Shown here in pieces: positions 22,987-34,641 of a DNA stretch of 64,000 nt. The first letter of the stretch is position 1, and every line of letters starts with the position of its first letter. The position numbers and the translations under genes were made by a program. The DNA is taken from NCBI RefSeq assembly GCF_030411735.1, contig NW_026848143.1:186001-250000 (forward strand), in the 5' to 3' direction. The notes under the pieces were generated by a model, which was not told where the DNA came from, did no database searches, and worked only from the letters and a program-made list of their open reading frames with translations. The DNA is from Phialemonium atrogriseum. Lineage: Eukaryota; Ascomycota; Sordariomycetes; Cephalothecales; Cephalothecaceae.

Positions 22987-25900
22987 ATGACCGACCTCAT
23001 CCTTTTACCTTCAACTACTTACACGCCCCAACCCCCGCAGGGCCGGAGGGGGGTACATTCCCTTAATACTATAATTGAAGAAGGCCCCGAAGACTCACGG
23101 ATGGCCCATCCCTCTGTCAACCGGAGGAGGAACAGGAAGTCGGTCAAGATCAACCAATGGCTCTCACCCCTGAGCGATCATTTCCCCACGCCACGAGGCT
23201 TCCACTTTCTCCCCGCCCCGATCGTGCCCTCGACTCCGTCGGCAGTCTCTGACGACTGCGACGCCGAGGAGACCAGCTCTGAAACCTCGTCGTCTATTCC
23301 CTCCTCGCGCATGTCTAACCAACAGGAGAGCATCGTGACCGATGCTACTGATTTCGACGACTTGTCCGACTTTGAGGATGATGACAGGGTTCGGAAGGAG
23401 CAGTTGCGAGCGAATGGTATTGCTCGGCAGCATGGGTCTAGGAGCTCCCGGAACTCGCGAACCTCCCAGCGAGTTTCTAAGGCCTCTATCGAGCCACGAA
23501 AAGGTTTGACGCCGCTGGTCATCCCAGCCAAGCGCGACTCCACAACCGAGACCTGGTCTGGGGACCCATCCCTGAGGAAGAAGATCGCATCACCAGTAGC
23601 ACCGACACCATCTTCCAAGGTCGAGCTGCCGCCCGTCCAGCTGGCATTCATGCAGGCGCAGCAAGCATCCGAAGTCCCCACAGTCTCCGCACCTCCGTCT
23701 CTCGATGGGAGTCTCAACTCTGAAGAGCTGGCAGCCATTTCTGCCCCGCCGACTCCGATAATAAGGGGCAACGATGACGACGCTGAAGGCTGGGCTGGAG
23801 TGCAGCTCCAGCCTGGCGCACTCGCCACTCTCCAGGCGCTCTCTAGAGGAGACGAAGTCTTGGACGAGGAGGAGAATCAGGTCATTGAAGTGCCCCAGGA
23901 AGAGATGTCGGAGATGCGCCAACAACCAGCGCGCCTGATCACCAACGTCCGCCCAACTTCCATGGCGCTGGTCACGGTTCAGCAACGATCCCTGGCTGGA
24001 TTGACAAAACTCGAGATCCCGTCCCCGGGTGGTTTCTTCTCTGAGCTCTCCTCTGCTAGCCGCAACACCTGGCATGTCCCCGCCATGGCCGGGGACGACG
24101 TTAGCCCGCCCACCTCAACAACCGCTGAACAGTTCTACAAGACCCCTTGGAACAAGACCGACCCATTACCGCCGCCACCACCCCGGTCGCTCCATATGGA
24201 GCACAACAGCCATACCTCCACTATCGTTGAGCAGGTTGTCGAGATGCCAGAAGGTCCATCCGAAGACCTGCCGACTGCCTTTCGCGTCCAGCCAACCCCT
24301 GAGCCGATCACCGCCCGGAAAGTCCCTCCTGCTTTCCCACCAAACTCCGCAAGAGCCTTTCCGGCCCGGCCTTACGAGCCTGAAACCCCTGGGCAACCGT
24401 CTTCTCCCGTAGATGCCACTGAGATCGTCATTGACCATGACCCTGAATATGCTCGCCAGCAACGGGACATGACCCTCTCCCATCTCGATCGGACAGAGCT
24501 GTGGCTAATGGCCCAAAGAGCCTACCTCAACGGCGTCATCTGGCCCCGAGAGGAGCACGAGAAAGAAGATGCCAAAGATGGCCTTGAGGAGGTACCGGCA
24601 GTACCCCTAAAGGACGTTGAAGTTAAGGAACCCGAGCCCGAGACGTCCACTGCCCAGAAGAAGAAGACTGTCCGGTTTTCCGAAGCCATCCAGAGCACCG
24701 GCAACCCCAAGCAGCTGCCCTCCAAGCTCGCCCGCCAGGAATCCGCCTACTACCGGTCCTTCATGGACTTCATCATCCGCAGCCGGCCGCAGGACGCCTT
24801 CGTCCACCGGCTCCCGCGCTTCGAGGCTCTGCAGGCCCAGCGCGTCTCCCTGGGCGAGGCGCACCGCAACCAGCTCCTGGGCAAGCACCAGCTGTCGGCC
24901 GTCCCCGAGTCTGCCAAGAAGCGCATGTCGGCCAACGTTGCTCGCGGCGACGACGTGCTGGTCGACGACCCGGAGAAGCTGCGCGCCGACAAGGAGCGCG
25001 AGGCCCTCGGCCAGATGGCCATGGCCACCTGGCACGTCGCCGCCATGAAGCTCCTCAACGGCGGCCAGCTCGTCTCGGCGCCCGTCGCCAAGCACCTGGC
25101 GAGGTTGGCGAGGCAGTCGTCGCACACGCCAGCCGGGCCGCGCGACCGCGCCCGCATCCTCGACCTCGGCGGGCAGGGCGCCTGCGACTGGGCGTGGCAC
25201 GCGGCGCTCAAGTACCCCAACGCCAAGGTGTACACGGTGACGACCAAGGCGATCCGGCAGCTCAGCAACAGCAACATCCGCGGCCCGCCTAACCACCGCC
25301 AGGTGGCCGTCGAGAGGCTGACCCGGCTGCCCTTCGCCGACGGCCATTTCGAGGTCGTGTCGGCGCGCGAGCTGCACTCGATCCTCAAGTTCGCCGGCGA
25401 GAACGGCGAGGACGAGTGGGAGGCCTGTCTGGCCGAGTGCGAGCGCGTGCTCAAGCCGGGCGGCTATCTCGACTTCAGCGTGCTGGACAGCGACATCATC
25501 AACGCGGGGCCGCGCGGCTTGGCCCGCAGCGTCGAGTTCGGCTTCGCCCTCAAGACCCTCGGCTACGACCCCACCCCGAGCCGCCTCTTCCTCGGCCGCC
25601 TCAGCCGCGCCGGCTTCGAGAGCGTTCGCCGAGCCTGGGTCTGCCTCCCCGTGGGTCCCAAGCCCACCCCGGCCCCGTCCTCGTCTGGTGCGCCGCCCTC
25701 CCCGCGAGACCCCAAGACGGGCCTCCCGGTCCGCACGCTGCACCTCGAGGCCATGGTGAGCGGCAGCGGCGACGGCGCCGCCGCGGCGACGGGCCTCGCG
25801 GCCAGCTGGGCGTGGGAGCGCTGGCTCCTCCGCGCGGGCGCCGAGAGGGCCGCCGGTGAGCTGCGCCTCGCCGGCGAGTCCGTGGGCGACGGCGAGATGG

Positions 25901-26061
25901 GCAGTGGGGGTCTCATCGCCGCGGACGCCGTGCACGGCGTCATTGAGGAGGGGCGCCGCGTCGGCGCCGCGTTCAGGATGCTCAGGGGCTACGCGCGCAA
26001 GCAGAGGGCCGGGCCGGAGGGGATGGGGGTGATCAGCATGATGCTGGATGCGGAGATTTGA
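22987..26061 (+). CDS. Large fungal protein with C-terminal SAM-dependent methyltransferase domain
   Basis: Single exon, 1024 residues, substrate unknown. About 550 N-terminal residues look disordered (Ser, Pro, Glu-rich). Between them and the catalytic domain is a helical stretch (YYRSFMDFIIRSRPQDAFVH). The class I methyltransferase fold starts at about residue 720: motif I RILDLGGQGACDWAWHAAL, then YPNAKVYTVTTKAI, LPFADGHFEVVSARELHSIL and VLKPGGYLDFSVLDSD. The order and spacing fit a methyltransferase type 11 domain. After the fold come a Pro/Gly linker and a C-terminal helix pair (WERWLLRAGAERAAGELRL). The ATG at 22987 is the first in frame. The coding GC content rises sharply in the catalytic half. 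I cannot say whether the target is a protein, an RNA or a small molecule. LaeA-like regulators share only the fold. Confidence 0.85.
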   Translation: MTDLILLPSTTYTPQPPQGRRGVHSLNTIIEEGPEDSRMAHPSVNRRRNRKSVKINQWLSPLSDHFPTPRGFHFLPAPIVPSTPSAVSDDCDAEETSSETSSSIPSSRMSNQQESIVTDATDFDDLSDFEDDDRVRKEQLRANGIARQHGSRSSRNSRTSQRVSKASIEPRKGLTPLVIPAKRDSTTETWSGDPSLRKKIASPVAPTPSSKVELPPVQLAFMQAQQASEVPTVSAPPSLDGSLNSEELAAISAPPTPIIRGNDDDAEGWAGVQLQPGALATLQALSRGDEVLDEEENQVIEVPQEEMSEMRQQPARLITNVRPTSMALVTVQQRSLAGLTKLEIPSPGGFFSELSSASRNTWHVPAMAGDDVSPPTSTTAEQFYKTPWNKTDPLPPPPPRSLHMEHNSHTSTIVEQVVEMPEGPSEDLPTAFRVQPTPEPITARKVPPAFPPNSARAFPARPYEPETPGQPSSPVDATEIVIDHDPEYARQQRDMTLSHLDRTELWLMAQRAYLNGVIWPREEHEKEDAKDGLEEVPAVPLKDVEVKEPEPETSTAQKKKTVRFSEAIQSTGNPKQLPSKLARQESAYYRSFMDFIIRSRPQDAFVHRLPRFEALQAQRVSLGEAHRNQLLGKHQLSAVPESAKKRMSANVARGDDVLVDDPEKLRADKEREALGQMAMATWHVAAMKLLNGGQLVSAPVAKHLARLARQSSHTPAGPRDRARILDLGGQGACDWAWHAALKYPNAKVYTVTTKAIRQLSNSNIRGPPNHRQVAVERLTRLPFADGHFEVVSARELHSILKFAGENGEDEWEACLAECERVLKPGGYLDFSVLDSDIINAGPRGLARSVEFGFALKTLGYDPTPSRLFLGRLSRAGFESVRRAWVCLPVGPKPTPAPSSSGAPPSPRDPKTGLPVRTLHLEAMVSGSGDGAAAATGLAASWAWERWLLRAGAERAAGELRLAGESVGDGEMGSGGLIAADAVHGVIEEGRRVGAAFRMLRGYARKQRAGPEGMGVISMMLDAEI

Positions 26062-26863
26062 GTGATGACTGGGTTGGAGGGGGTTTGTGCTTGGGATCAG
26101 ACTGGGTGTTGGTTACGAGACTATTGTATAGAGTGGCTCCGTAGAGGTGTTGTCACATAGGGGGTTGGTTCGGTTGATTCGGTATACATCTACTACCTAC
26201 CTGGTGTGCACCATCTCTCTCCTAATTACTATCATCTCCCCTACCACTACTCTACGTCCTTTTCAATATTGTTTCCTTTGTTTCCAAGGTTCGGCAATAC
26301 GCTAGAAGATATACCCTTTGTTGCAACGCCCTTCTTGGCCAGATTGTCACTCAAATGTCGAGCGTCGTTGCTGGCTTTTTAACGGTCTCCATTTAATTTA
26401 GAACATCTCGAAATTAGTTGGTAGAAGCTATCACACTCCTTTCAAAGCGAGCCAAACCCTAAGCAGAGAAAAGCAATGTGCACTAAGTCTCCTTGCCTAG
26501 GTAGAGGTAGTGATACACGGTATAGGAAACCCCCAGAAGAGGGAATGATTTGATGAGACACTGTCGGGGATGGCCCAGGAAACCTCCAACCGGCTGCCCC
26601 TTTTCATACCTGAGAGACACAAACAGCAAACGACGTGGAACCCCTTGGTCCCATGTCTCGATAGCGCTGTCGCTTCGCCTCGTCTCGCCTCGCCTGCTGA
26701 ACCTATCCGACCGACCACCGAGGGGAGGGGGAAAAAAGAAAAAGAATTGTTAACCCAGACCCAAGTTCGCACACCATGTACAAGTGGATATATGTATATA
26801 TATATATATAGAATAAGACACGGTAGAAGCAAGAAGCTGCGTCTCACGCTTCGTAACCACAAC
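26062..26863. other. Convergent intergenic region
   Basis: 3' flanks of the methyltransferase-domain gene and the zinc-finger gene. Includes a TA dinucleotide repeat at about 26788-26810. No gene seen. Confidence 0.55.
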
Positions 26864-29800
26864 TTACTGCGGATCCGTTTCCATCTTGTCCGACGACGCC
26901 GGAGAGCCCAAGGTGAGCTCGAAACCTCCACGCCGCGGCCCTCGCTGCTCTTGGTGCTCCGCCAACTCGATCCCCATCATGTCAGACCGGTTCTCGGGTT
27001 CGGAAGCACCATTATGGCCAACTTCTGCCTCCCGATCTTCTGCCGGCACATGATCCTTCTCATGCCGAATCACTTCCCAGCCAGGCTCTCGTCCTTCGCC
27101 TTCCTTGAATGCCTCTTCTCGCTCTCTTCCGAGTTGCCGGTCCCTGTCGGGCTCGGGTTCCGGCCCTGTCCTGTGCCTCTGGTCGCTTTCGGGCTCCATG
27201 TCCCTGCTTCTCGTGGAGAGTTGGTCAGACGGACCTTCCGTTCCAAACTCCCGCGACCGGTCTCCTCCCAGGTCGAATTCTGCCCCTTTCTCGGTGCTCG
27301 CTGTCGTTGGGGTCTTGGCGGAAGAGGCCTTGTGGATGCTGCTATTGCCACTGCCGCTACCCCCTGTCCTCGGAGTGGGTGGGACAATGACGTTCAGCAC
27401 ACAATCGTCCAAGTGTTCGTAGAACTCCTGGGCGCTTTGGAACTGACTGTGGCAGATTGAGCACCTTGCGCCCGCCTTTTCAGACCCGCCTTCCGAGCGA
27501 CCAGACCCGGCGCTGAGGACGAGTTTGCGGCTGTTGGGTGGCGTCTGCTCAACGTTGTGGACGGCTGTGAGGTGGCGCTTGAATACGTCTGCTCGGTTGA
27601 ACGCCTTCTCGTATGCGGACCCTGCTCCTGGACAGAACGGGCACACCATTGTTCCCTTGTAATGGGTGAGCGCATGCCGGTTCTTATCGTACTTCCGAGC
27701 AAACCCCTTGGTGTGGTATTCGCATGTCTCGATGGGGCATTTTTCCGGCCTTTCCTCCATGTGTGTCAGCATGTGGGCACCCAGATCTTTGAAGACACGT
27801 CCGCATTCCGGATGGGGACATCGATTGCGGTTCGAGGCTTGGGGTTCGTCATTCTTGATGGATGGAGCGTTGAAGCTGCTCGGGCCACTCTGTATGATAA
27901 TAGGAGCGGGGCCCGGCATCGGAAGCTCGATGGAGGGTGCCAGCAGCGATGGCACGCGAGGTAGCATTGAAGGTCCGGGAAGAGCGGGGGCGAGCCGAGG
28001 GATGTCGAGGGTTGGGGAACGGCGCCGAGGCGGGGAAATGAACTCGGGCGCTGGCTTGTAGTCTTGTTCCTCGTCTCCGCTTGACGCATCATATTGGTCC
28101 TGAACATCGACTGACTGCCGCACCTCCCGCATCCAGTCCTTCAGGATGGACATTGGAGGCCAATCCCCGCTAGCTTTACCTCCCCGATGGGGATTGAAGT
28201 GCGCTCTTCGTAGGTGGGCTGCGGCGTTGTAATATGCACCGTATCGCTTTTGGGTGACACAAGCCTTGCATTTGGAAAGGGGTATCACGGGTTGGGGCGA
28301 GCTCGGGCCAAGATTGTGCGGTTCCGTGCAAACCCATCTTTTGACGAGAGCGGCATGTTTGGCATCGTTGTGCCTGCGCAGCTCATGCTCTCCACGGAAG
28401 CCTTCCGGATGTTCGTTGCATTTGGTGCAGTAAACCCTGCGCAGAGGTGGTCGTTGGTAGGATGGTCGTATCCTCGCGGCGGAGATCGGCGAGGTTAGCC
28501 CTCGGCCTGCTCCGCCGCGTGAGAATGTCGGGCTTTCCCCAACCGTGTGTCTCCGCCCCTGTTCGATTGTGTGGGGGGACGTGAGGAAGCGATCCGGTTC
28601 GCCCTTGAAAACGAACGACTCTCGTTCTGAGAGACCCGAGGAACTTGGCGCCCATGGATTGCCGTGAGGCCGCGTCTCGGGCAGGGGTTTCCGGTGCTCA
28701 TCGCCAGATTTGGCTAATGGAGGCAGAGAGAAGGAAAAAGAGCCAAGTCGAAATGACGATCTCTGACGGACGAAGCCATCAAATGACGGAGCATCGAGGT
28801 CGCCGATCCCCAGAGACAAGAGGAAATCCTTGGTTGAAGAGAAACCACGTTCGGGCCACGACGTTCTCCCTAATAGCGCCGAGACGGACTCCACCAGTTC
28901 TGCATCTTCATTGCCCATTGGGCTGTCGGGTGGTCTGTCGAGTAGCATCGGTGAGGACCAGGCAAAGAGACTCACGAGAGCCTTGTAGACGCTATGCATA
29001 CCCGCGGGTGGACTCGATGAACCAGGGCTCGGATGAGACTGGCAGACCCTGTCCAATAATATCGTTCTCACAACGCTGAAGATGCATAATGAGAACACTA
29101 ACGCCAGCCAATTCTTGGGGTCCAGCATTCCCCTTCGTGAAGTCAGGCTTTCAAATGACTGGAGGAACTGGGTCATGCAGTTGAATAGTAACTGGTGTCG
29201 TCCGTATGAATCAACGTCGTCGAATATTATGGGGTGGTTGGAATTTCTGTTCTCTGCATGGATTACCGGTTCCGGTTGTTGAAGGTCATAGAAGATGGTT
29301 TCCCTGAGCAGCAATTTAGCTCGGTATAGGGCGGGATAGGCTGCGACTTCGGCCTCTCTGCTTCCTGCTACGAGACCGCTCAGCCTCAATAGCTGCCAAA
29401 AGTTGTAAACAGTCGAGTTTGGCGCCATGTTCCAGCTGGAGGCCAAGACGTTGAGAACAGGGGGCGATCTGTCGACGGGCTCCCTAGAAAACGACGGTAA
29501 TGTCGGATTGGCAGGCGGGAAGCTGGCAAGATCTTCCGTCCACCAGAAACCGTCGTCGAAATCGAGATGTCCCTTGACCATTCTTGCAACGTCAGGGTGC
29601 AAAGGGTAGGCCCTTTCCAGATAGTCATTCATGTTGCGACGTACCGCAAGCGGGGATGTCATGGGCGTCTGGGTTTGCCGTGGAGATATGGAGGCTGAAT
29701 CCCTGTTAGAAAGAAAGGTAGATGGAAGGTTACAGGCAGTTAAGGTCTAGTCGTACCTGGGAGCATGATCTCGGCAAGATTAGCGAGTGGCCCGCGAGGG

Positions 29801-31204
29801 CACCCGAGGAATCTCCAGAACCCGGCATCTTGAGGACCGGTATAGTCAAGACAGAAGGAGCAGGGATCGTTCGAATCGCACTATAGACGTCAGTCAGCTG
29901 CTGGTGAATAGATACGTGCAATCAATCTCCCTCACGCTTTCGTCCGAGACCTTGCATCGTAAGCAAGGTCCTCTATCCCTAAGTAACTTGAGTTCTTCTA
30001 TTGACTCCAGTCTGGACTGCCCGACACGGCTGCGTTTCAAAGGCGGGAGCAAGGGATCGACTTCCGAGTCGATAGAACCCCGGTGTCCTTCGGGATACTC
30101 GGACACGAACGAGTAGGATCTCAAGGAGTCGCGGTGATCCTTGGGATGACTCCCCGTTGATAACGGGGCGAGCTGTAAATGGGCGCCGGGTCGAGGCAGA
30201 TAGAGTGGTGAGGTCTGCTTGGAGTAATCGCCGCTGTAACCACGGCTGCTGCTGGGCTGGCTCGGGAATAACAGAGTCGGCGTATCGCCAACTGAGAGTC
30301 CCGAGTCTCTCTTTACGGGTGCAACATGTTCTCTGGCGTGCTGGTCACGATCATCCTGGTAGGGATAGCCGTAGATGTAATGCATACATCTATCATCCCA
30401 ACATTTGAACGAATGCTGGGAGCGGGAGCTCAAGGGCAGGCTGTCTCTTAGACGCCAACTGCGGAAAACTGGGTCGTAATGAGCGAGATTCCTGTCAAGC
30501 CAGGCAGCATAGCCATCCGGTGCTTGATCGCGGAATGAATGCCTCAAGGCATCGATGAACCTGGGATCTTGGAGATCCACGCCTGGGGTGGGGGGACAAG
30601 GCGAACCATTTTAGACGACGTCCTGGACAACTCAAGCTGGGGGGAGGCTGAAAACCTACCTTGCTCCATACACGCGCTCTCAATGCACTCACACCGGTAC
30701 TGGAGTGCCCTGGCCTCTTCGATCTCCGACAAGTTTGGGATCTTATTGGAGAGGTCTAGTCACAACACATATCAGGCCCATATCTCTTGTAATGCGTGCG
30801 ACTCGGAAGGGGAATGAAAGGCAGTTAAGTATGTTGAGATGATACAATTGGGACCGAATAACACATTAGGTGGCAAATGGCTTCACCCCCCCCCCCAAAA
30901 AAAAAAAGAAAACACTGTTGAGGACTAGCATAAGAGAGCGAGAGAGCAGCTTACGATTGTCGTTGGCGTATGCCTCCAAGACCTGGAGTTTATGGCGCAA
31001 CATGTCAAGTTCGAGCTTTATGTTGGGGCCATACTTCCGCGGTAGCAGAGCAGCGAGTTTGGCCTGGATCTCGGCCTGCTGGTCTAGCAAGTTTCTGACT
31101 CTGGGGTCTAAGGCCGGATCATACGGAGGCGGAATGAGGGCTGGCGGAGGGTTGTTGCGTTCCGGGCGCTGCGCTGCCGCCAGCCCATGGTTCTCGGCCG
31201 CCAT
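26864..31204 (-). CDS. Zn2Cys6 plus C2H2 zinc-finger protein, probable transcription regulator
   Basis: Probable nuclear DNA-binding protein. Five exons: 31204-30955, 30755-30660, 30582-29936, 29880-29757 and 29694-26864. The 3948 nt encode 1315 residues. A short coiled-coil-like N-terminus (IQAKLAALLPRKYG, LDMLRHKLQVLEAYANDN) leads to a zinc cluster at about residues 322-358. It reads CLRCKVSDES then CDSNDPCSFC, and after a 16-residue spacer a sixth Cys, so CX2CX6CX5CX2CX16C. The intron 29881-29935 (GTGAGG to TAG) falls exactly before the third Cys. C2H2-type fingers follow: one at about 790 (YCTKCNEHPEGFRGEHELRRH) and a group at about 995-1090 (CPHPECGRVFKDLGAH, CPFCPGAGSAYEKAF, CSICHSQFQSAQEFYEHLDD). 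The tail is acidic and disordered. The start at 31204 has a strong context (GCCATGG); an in-frame ATG at 31336 would add 44 residues. Targets are unknown. Confidence 0.8.
30886..30907. repeat. C11-A11 homopolymer junction in intron 1 of the zinc-finger gene
   Basis: Eleven C followed by eleven A on the plus strand, which reads as T then G runs on the coding strand. It lies in the 199-bp intron 30756-30954. Confidence 0.85.
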
Positions 31205-34026
31205 GGCGGAGACGGCGACGGGCTTGGACGGAGCGGAAGCGGTGGGTAGAGAGGGTGGGAAAGCTGAGCGTGTAGGCGTCCGGGTTTGCGACGAACTTTT
31301 TTTTGGGGGTGGCCCCTCTCTCAGCGCTCGGCTCAACTCAGCTCATGGAGCTCAGGTCAGCTCTGCCAAGCCAAGCCTTCCGGGGCTGCTGGCTGGTCTC
31401 TCACCCCGTCGACTTGGTCCGACGGTGTCCGCGTGGCTGGGTGCATCAACAAATCGGGGCAACTGGTATGCGCAACATGATAACGGCAAGCGACCGAGTG
31501 AGGATCTGCGGCGGCTCGGATGCATCACAAGACCATGCTCCCATGCGCAAAGAAGATAGTGCAGTTGCACCAGCAGCGGCAATGGGATTTTTTTTGGACG
31601 CTCAAAAAGTTGACGTCGGATTGGAAGCTTTCGTTTGGAGAGCAAGTGCGGCCTCGTCGCTCTTTGGAGAAAATTAGTGCACTGTGCAGATTAGGAAAGT
31701 GACTAATAGGGCGGGCGGTGGCAGCCAGTGGCAGTCAGGATGTGGGGCTGGGGAGCCCGAGACGGGACCGTTTGAGCAGCGGCAGATTTAACCCGGGGTC
31801 TGCATCCAATATCGATCGCTGAGATAATGGGCAAGGGAGCTTCCTTTGCCGCAACCTTGCATCAGCCGTCCCCTCACACGCTTACCTGTACAATCGTGCA
31901 GGCGTATGTACAGTACTTGTTCTACGGATGGCCTCCCTTGATGGCGAGGGACTGAGTCAATGCCTTCGGGATAATCAGTTAATCACAGGCGACTACCGTG
32001 GGGCTTCATCAGGTAGATACTCTACCTACCTACTACCACCTGTGCTATGCAACGTGCAAGGGAAGGGGGACAAATACGGTAATGAGCTGCTCGCCCGCGG
32101 AAATAACTAGTGCGTGTAGTCGGAGACCGCACCTAGTCTGGAAGGGCAACCACCCCCCAGGCCCTCACTCGTCAGCTGATTCGCTCTGGCGCAGGCCTGA
32201 CAGGTAGCACCCAACTGGGGAGGCACAACTTTCGAGATGCGATGACTAGCTGCACGTCTACCGACGACCCTGTCTCGATATGCGCGCTTTAAAGTACATG
32301 AATGGTAGCACACTAGGCATATTAGCCAGCTTGAGAAACCGTATCGAAATGCGACCAAATTCTTTCAATTGCCCAAAGCCAATTCCCCCTTCGATTTGGA
32401 TACAAGAGCAGGTGAGGGTCGGTGAAGGTTCGCCATTACCTAATTACAAGCCGAGATCGGTTTCTGGTCTAGGGGCCGGTCTGGGGAATTTAGGGTGTGA
32501 CAGTAGCAAGAACGCGAATCTTGGAAAAAACGGCTTTGGGTCCGGGCCATCCTGATTGCCCCTCAATTACGGAAGTACGCTCAATACATATACTGTGGTA
32601 GATGCTCAGCACTGTCAACAGAAGCAGATGTCTTTGCCCACTTGGCCCCATCTGTCGAATTTAGGCCGCGTTGCAGTGCTTAATCTTGGGCCTTGAGGCC
32701 GAACAACCCGATCATTCCGGGGTCTAAGCCTCCCTCCCCTGAAAAATTACTTGAGCAGCTAGCTGATACCTATATTCCGCACAGTTCAAACAGGCGGACA
32801 GACAGATATATGTCTATCTTCCTCGATGTTACCAGACACAGTCTCCAGGGCTCAGTTAGGAAAAGAAGGGCCAAAACGCAAAAAGGCTTCACAGTTCGGA
32901 TACATACTCTGAGAGAAGGGTGGCTCAAGATACCGCTAGTATCACACAATAACGGCCTCCAATCATTCGGCATTTGGGCGGTTCAGCTCCGCCTCAAACC
33001 TCTCTCTTCACCCACGCACAGTCCCCCTCCTGAGAAACACCCCTCGTCGAATCGCCAACCTTCCTGGCCCTCCTCGAAGAAGCTCACCAGAGCTTCCTTG
33101 TCCTGCATGATCCATGGCTGCTCCAACCATTGGCTGACAAGGGCTTGTTCTCCAACTCATGCCTGAGGCATTTCATGCCAGAAGGGTTGCATCATAACGA
33201 CCTTCTTAACGCCCTTCCCCGCACCCCCCCCAACCAACCTAAGCTCACAGGCTGCCCCATCCGCTCCTCCAGCGTTTTTCTACTGCACCTAAGCAGGTCT
33301 CCTCCTCTCAGCTGACCAGCCGGGCAAGGCGACCTCAGCGATCCGGATTCGGTCTAGCAGCCCCGCCTTGTCCCTCAGCTTCACCGCCTCATTCCGCCTA
33401 ACCGCCCACAGCTCAAGACCCGGCGCCCTCCACGGCTACCTCTTTCTGCTACTTGCCCCACCTCGCTGCTTTCTGTGACGTGAGGGTATTTTGTCGTCGG
33501 GCCTCAAGACTTGTTACCGGCCTGCGTAGCCAATGGGATTCCAGGCTGGAAGCCAGGGTGTACGCGACTTGGAGGAGGGTGAGCAGGTGTCTTCAACCTT
33601 AGGAGCCTTATCTGCCTAGTGGAGCGTCCTGGATTCGGTTGCCACCTTTTTCATGATGCGCGGACTGGCCCGTCGAGGGATTATCCGTTGAGATTGCTCA
33701 AAGTTTCTCCTCGGGCCAGTCAGAAAGAGAGAAGAAAATTTAGTGTGTTGAGGGTTGGTGTGCTGGCCACAGCGGCTTGCTATCCCACGGCAGAAGGTCA
33801 GGGTAGGATGGTGTGTCCTTATACCGGCCGTCTTGCAGGGTACCTACGGTGACCCCGAAGTGTGTGTGTGACAGGCAACTGGTACGCGGAGCACTTAATA
33901 TAAGTTGCGAGTCTGTCAACGAGAATACCTGAGATCAACGATCCCCTATACACTCTTTGTATCTTCAGATCGTATAGTAGCCGCAATCAAGATTTTGTCC
34001 CACGAAACCTATTCCAAGTACACGCC
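31205..34026. other. 2.8-kb intergenic region
   Basis: Upstream of the zinc-finger gene and of the small membrane-protein gene. A T-G homopolymer stretch lies at about 31298-31310 and a TACC tract at about 32010-32030. The stretch 32970-33470 is C-rich and could be a leader or promoter. No coding region could be supported. Confidence 0.5.
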
Positions 34027-34641
34027 ATGCCTGTTCACGGTTTATTCGAGTCGTTGCCCTACATACCCACGAACCGAAGCCTCCTCATTGGCATTGCCTG
34101 CCTTATCGTGGCGTCCACCCTTCTCGTCATCTTGGTCACAACCATGACAAGGCATGAAAGCCATCACAGAGGTAGGCTATCCAATCCTCCCCCTCTCCCT
34201 CCCTTTTCCTTCGCCAGAAGGCTGACAGCCTTACCCCACACACAAGACACAGCCAGAACCCACGGGCAAAACGTGGACGCCAGCGCCAGCCCGTCTTCTA
34301 AGACCCCCTTACCAGGCACATCCGAGCACACGCAGATCCGGGCAGATTTCCCCGAGGCGGCCCACCTTGTCGACAGACCTCGTACGGCAAGACTTCTATC
34401 TCCCTCACCGATCCCCTGCCCGCACCTGACTCCGGCCACGAGCTCCGTCGACGGGCGGAAGGGGTCGACGGCGACGTGTTGGTCGGACGGGACAGACGAG
34501 GATTACACCCCGGGCTTCCAGCACCTGGATGTCCCCTCGTCACTGCTTGTCGGTGTCGGGGACCAGTTTGGCGGGATAGGCTCTGAGAGGACTGCTAGCA
34601 AGGGGTGGGAGTCTGGCGAACTCGGTTGCTGTGTGATCTAG
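34027..34641 (+). CDS. Small single-pass membrane protein, function unknown
   Basis: 204 residues if read as one exon. I do not recognise the family. One strong hydrophobic segment at about residues 18-38 (SLLIGIACLIVASTLLVILV) follows a short polar N-terminus. After it comes TRHESHHR and a disordered Ser/Thr/Pro-rich tail, so a signal-anchor protein is likely. The tail ends WESGELGCCVI, and the CC pair could be lipid-modified. A possible 57-bp intron (34172-34228, GTAGGC to CAG) is in frame, so the protein could also be 185 residues. The spliced form removes a Pro/Leu/Phe-rich stretch (SNPPPLPPFSF), which looks more like intron. The gene stands alone, about 550 bp from the convergent ethanolamine kinase gene. 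Confidence 0.45.
   Translation: MPVHGLFESLPYIPTNRSLLIGIACLIVASTLLVILVTTMTRHESHHRGRLSNPPPLPPFSFARRLTALPHTQDTARTHGQNVDASASPSSKTPLPGTSEHTQIRADFPEAAHLVDRPRTARLLSPSPIPCPHLTPATSSVDGRKGSTATCWSDGTDEDYTPGFQHLDVPSSLLVGVGDQFGGIGSERTASKGWESGELGCCVI

Noticed and set aside
24607..25935. 442-codon minus-strand frame opposite the methyltransferase domain
   Set aside because: Shadow frame; the plus strand carries the conserved motifs.
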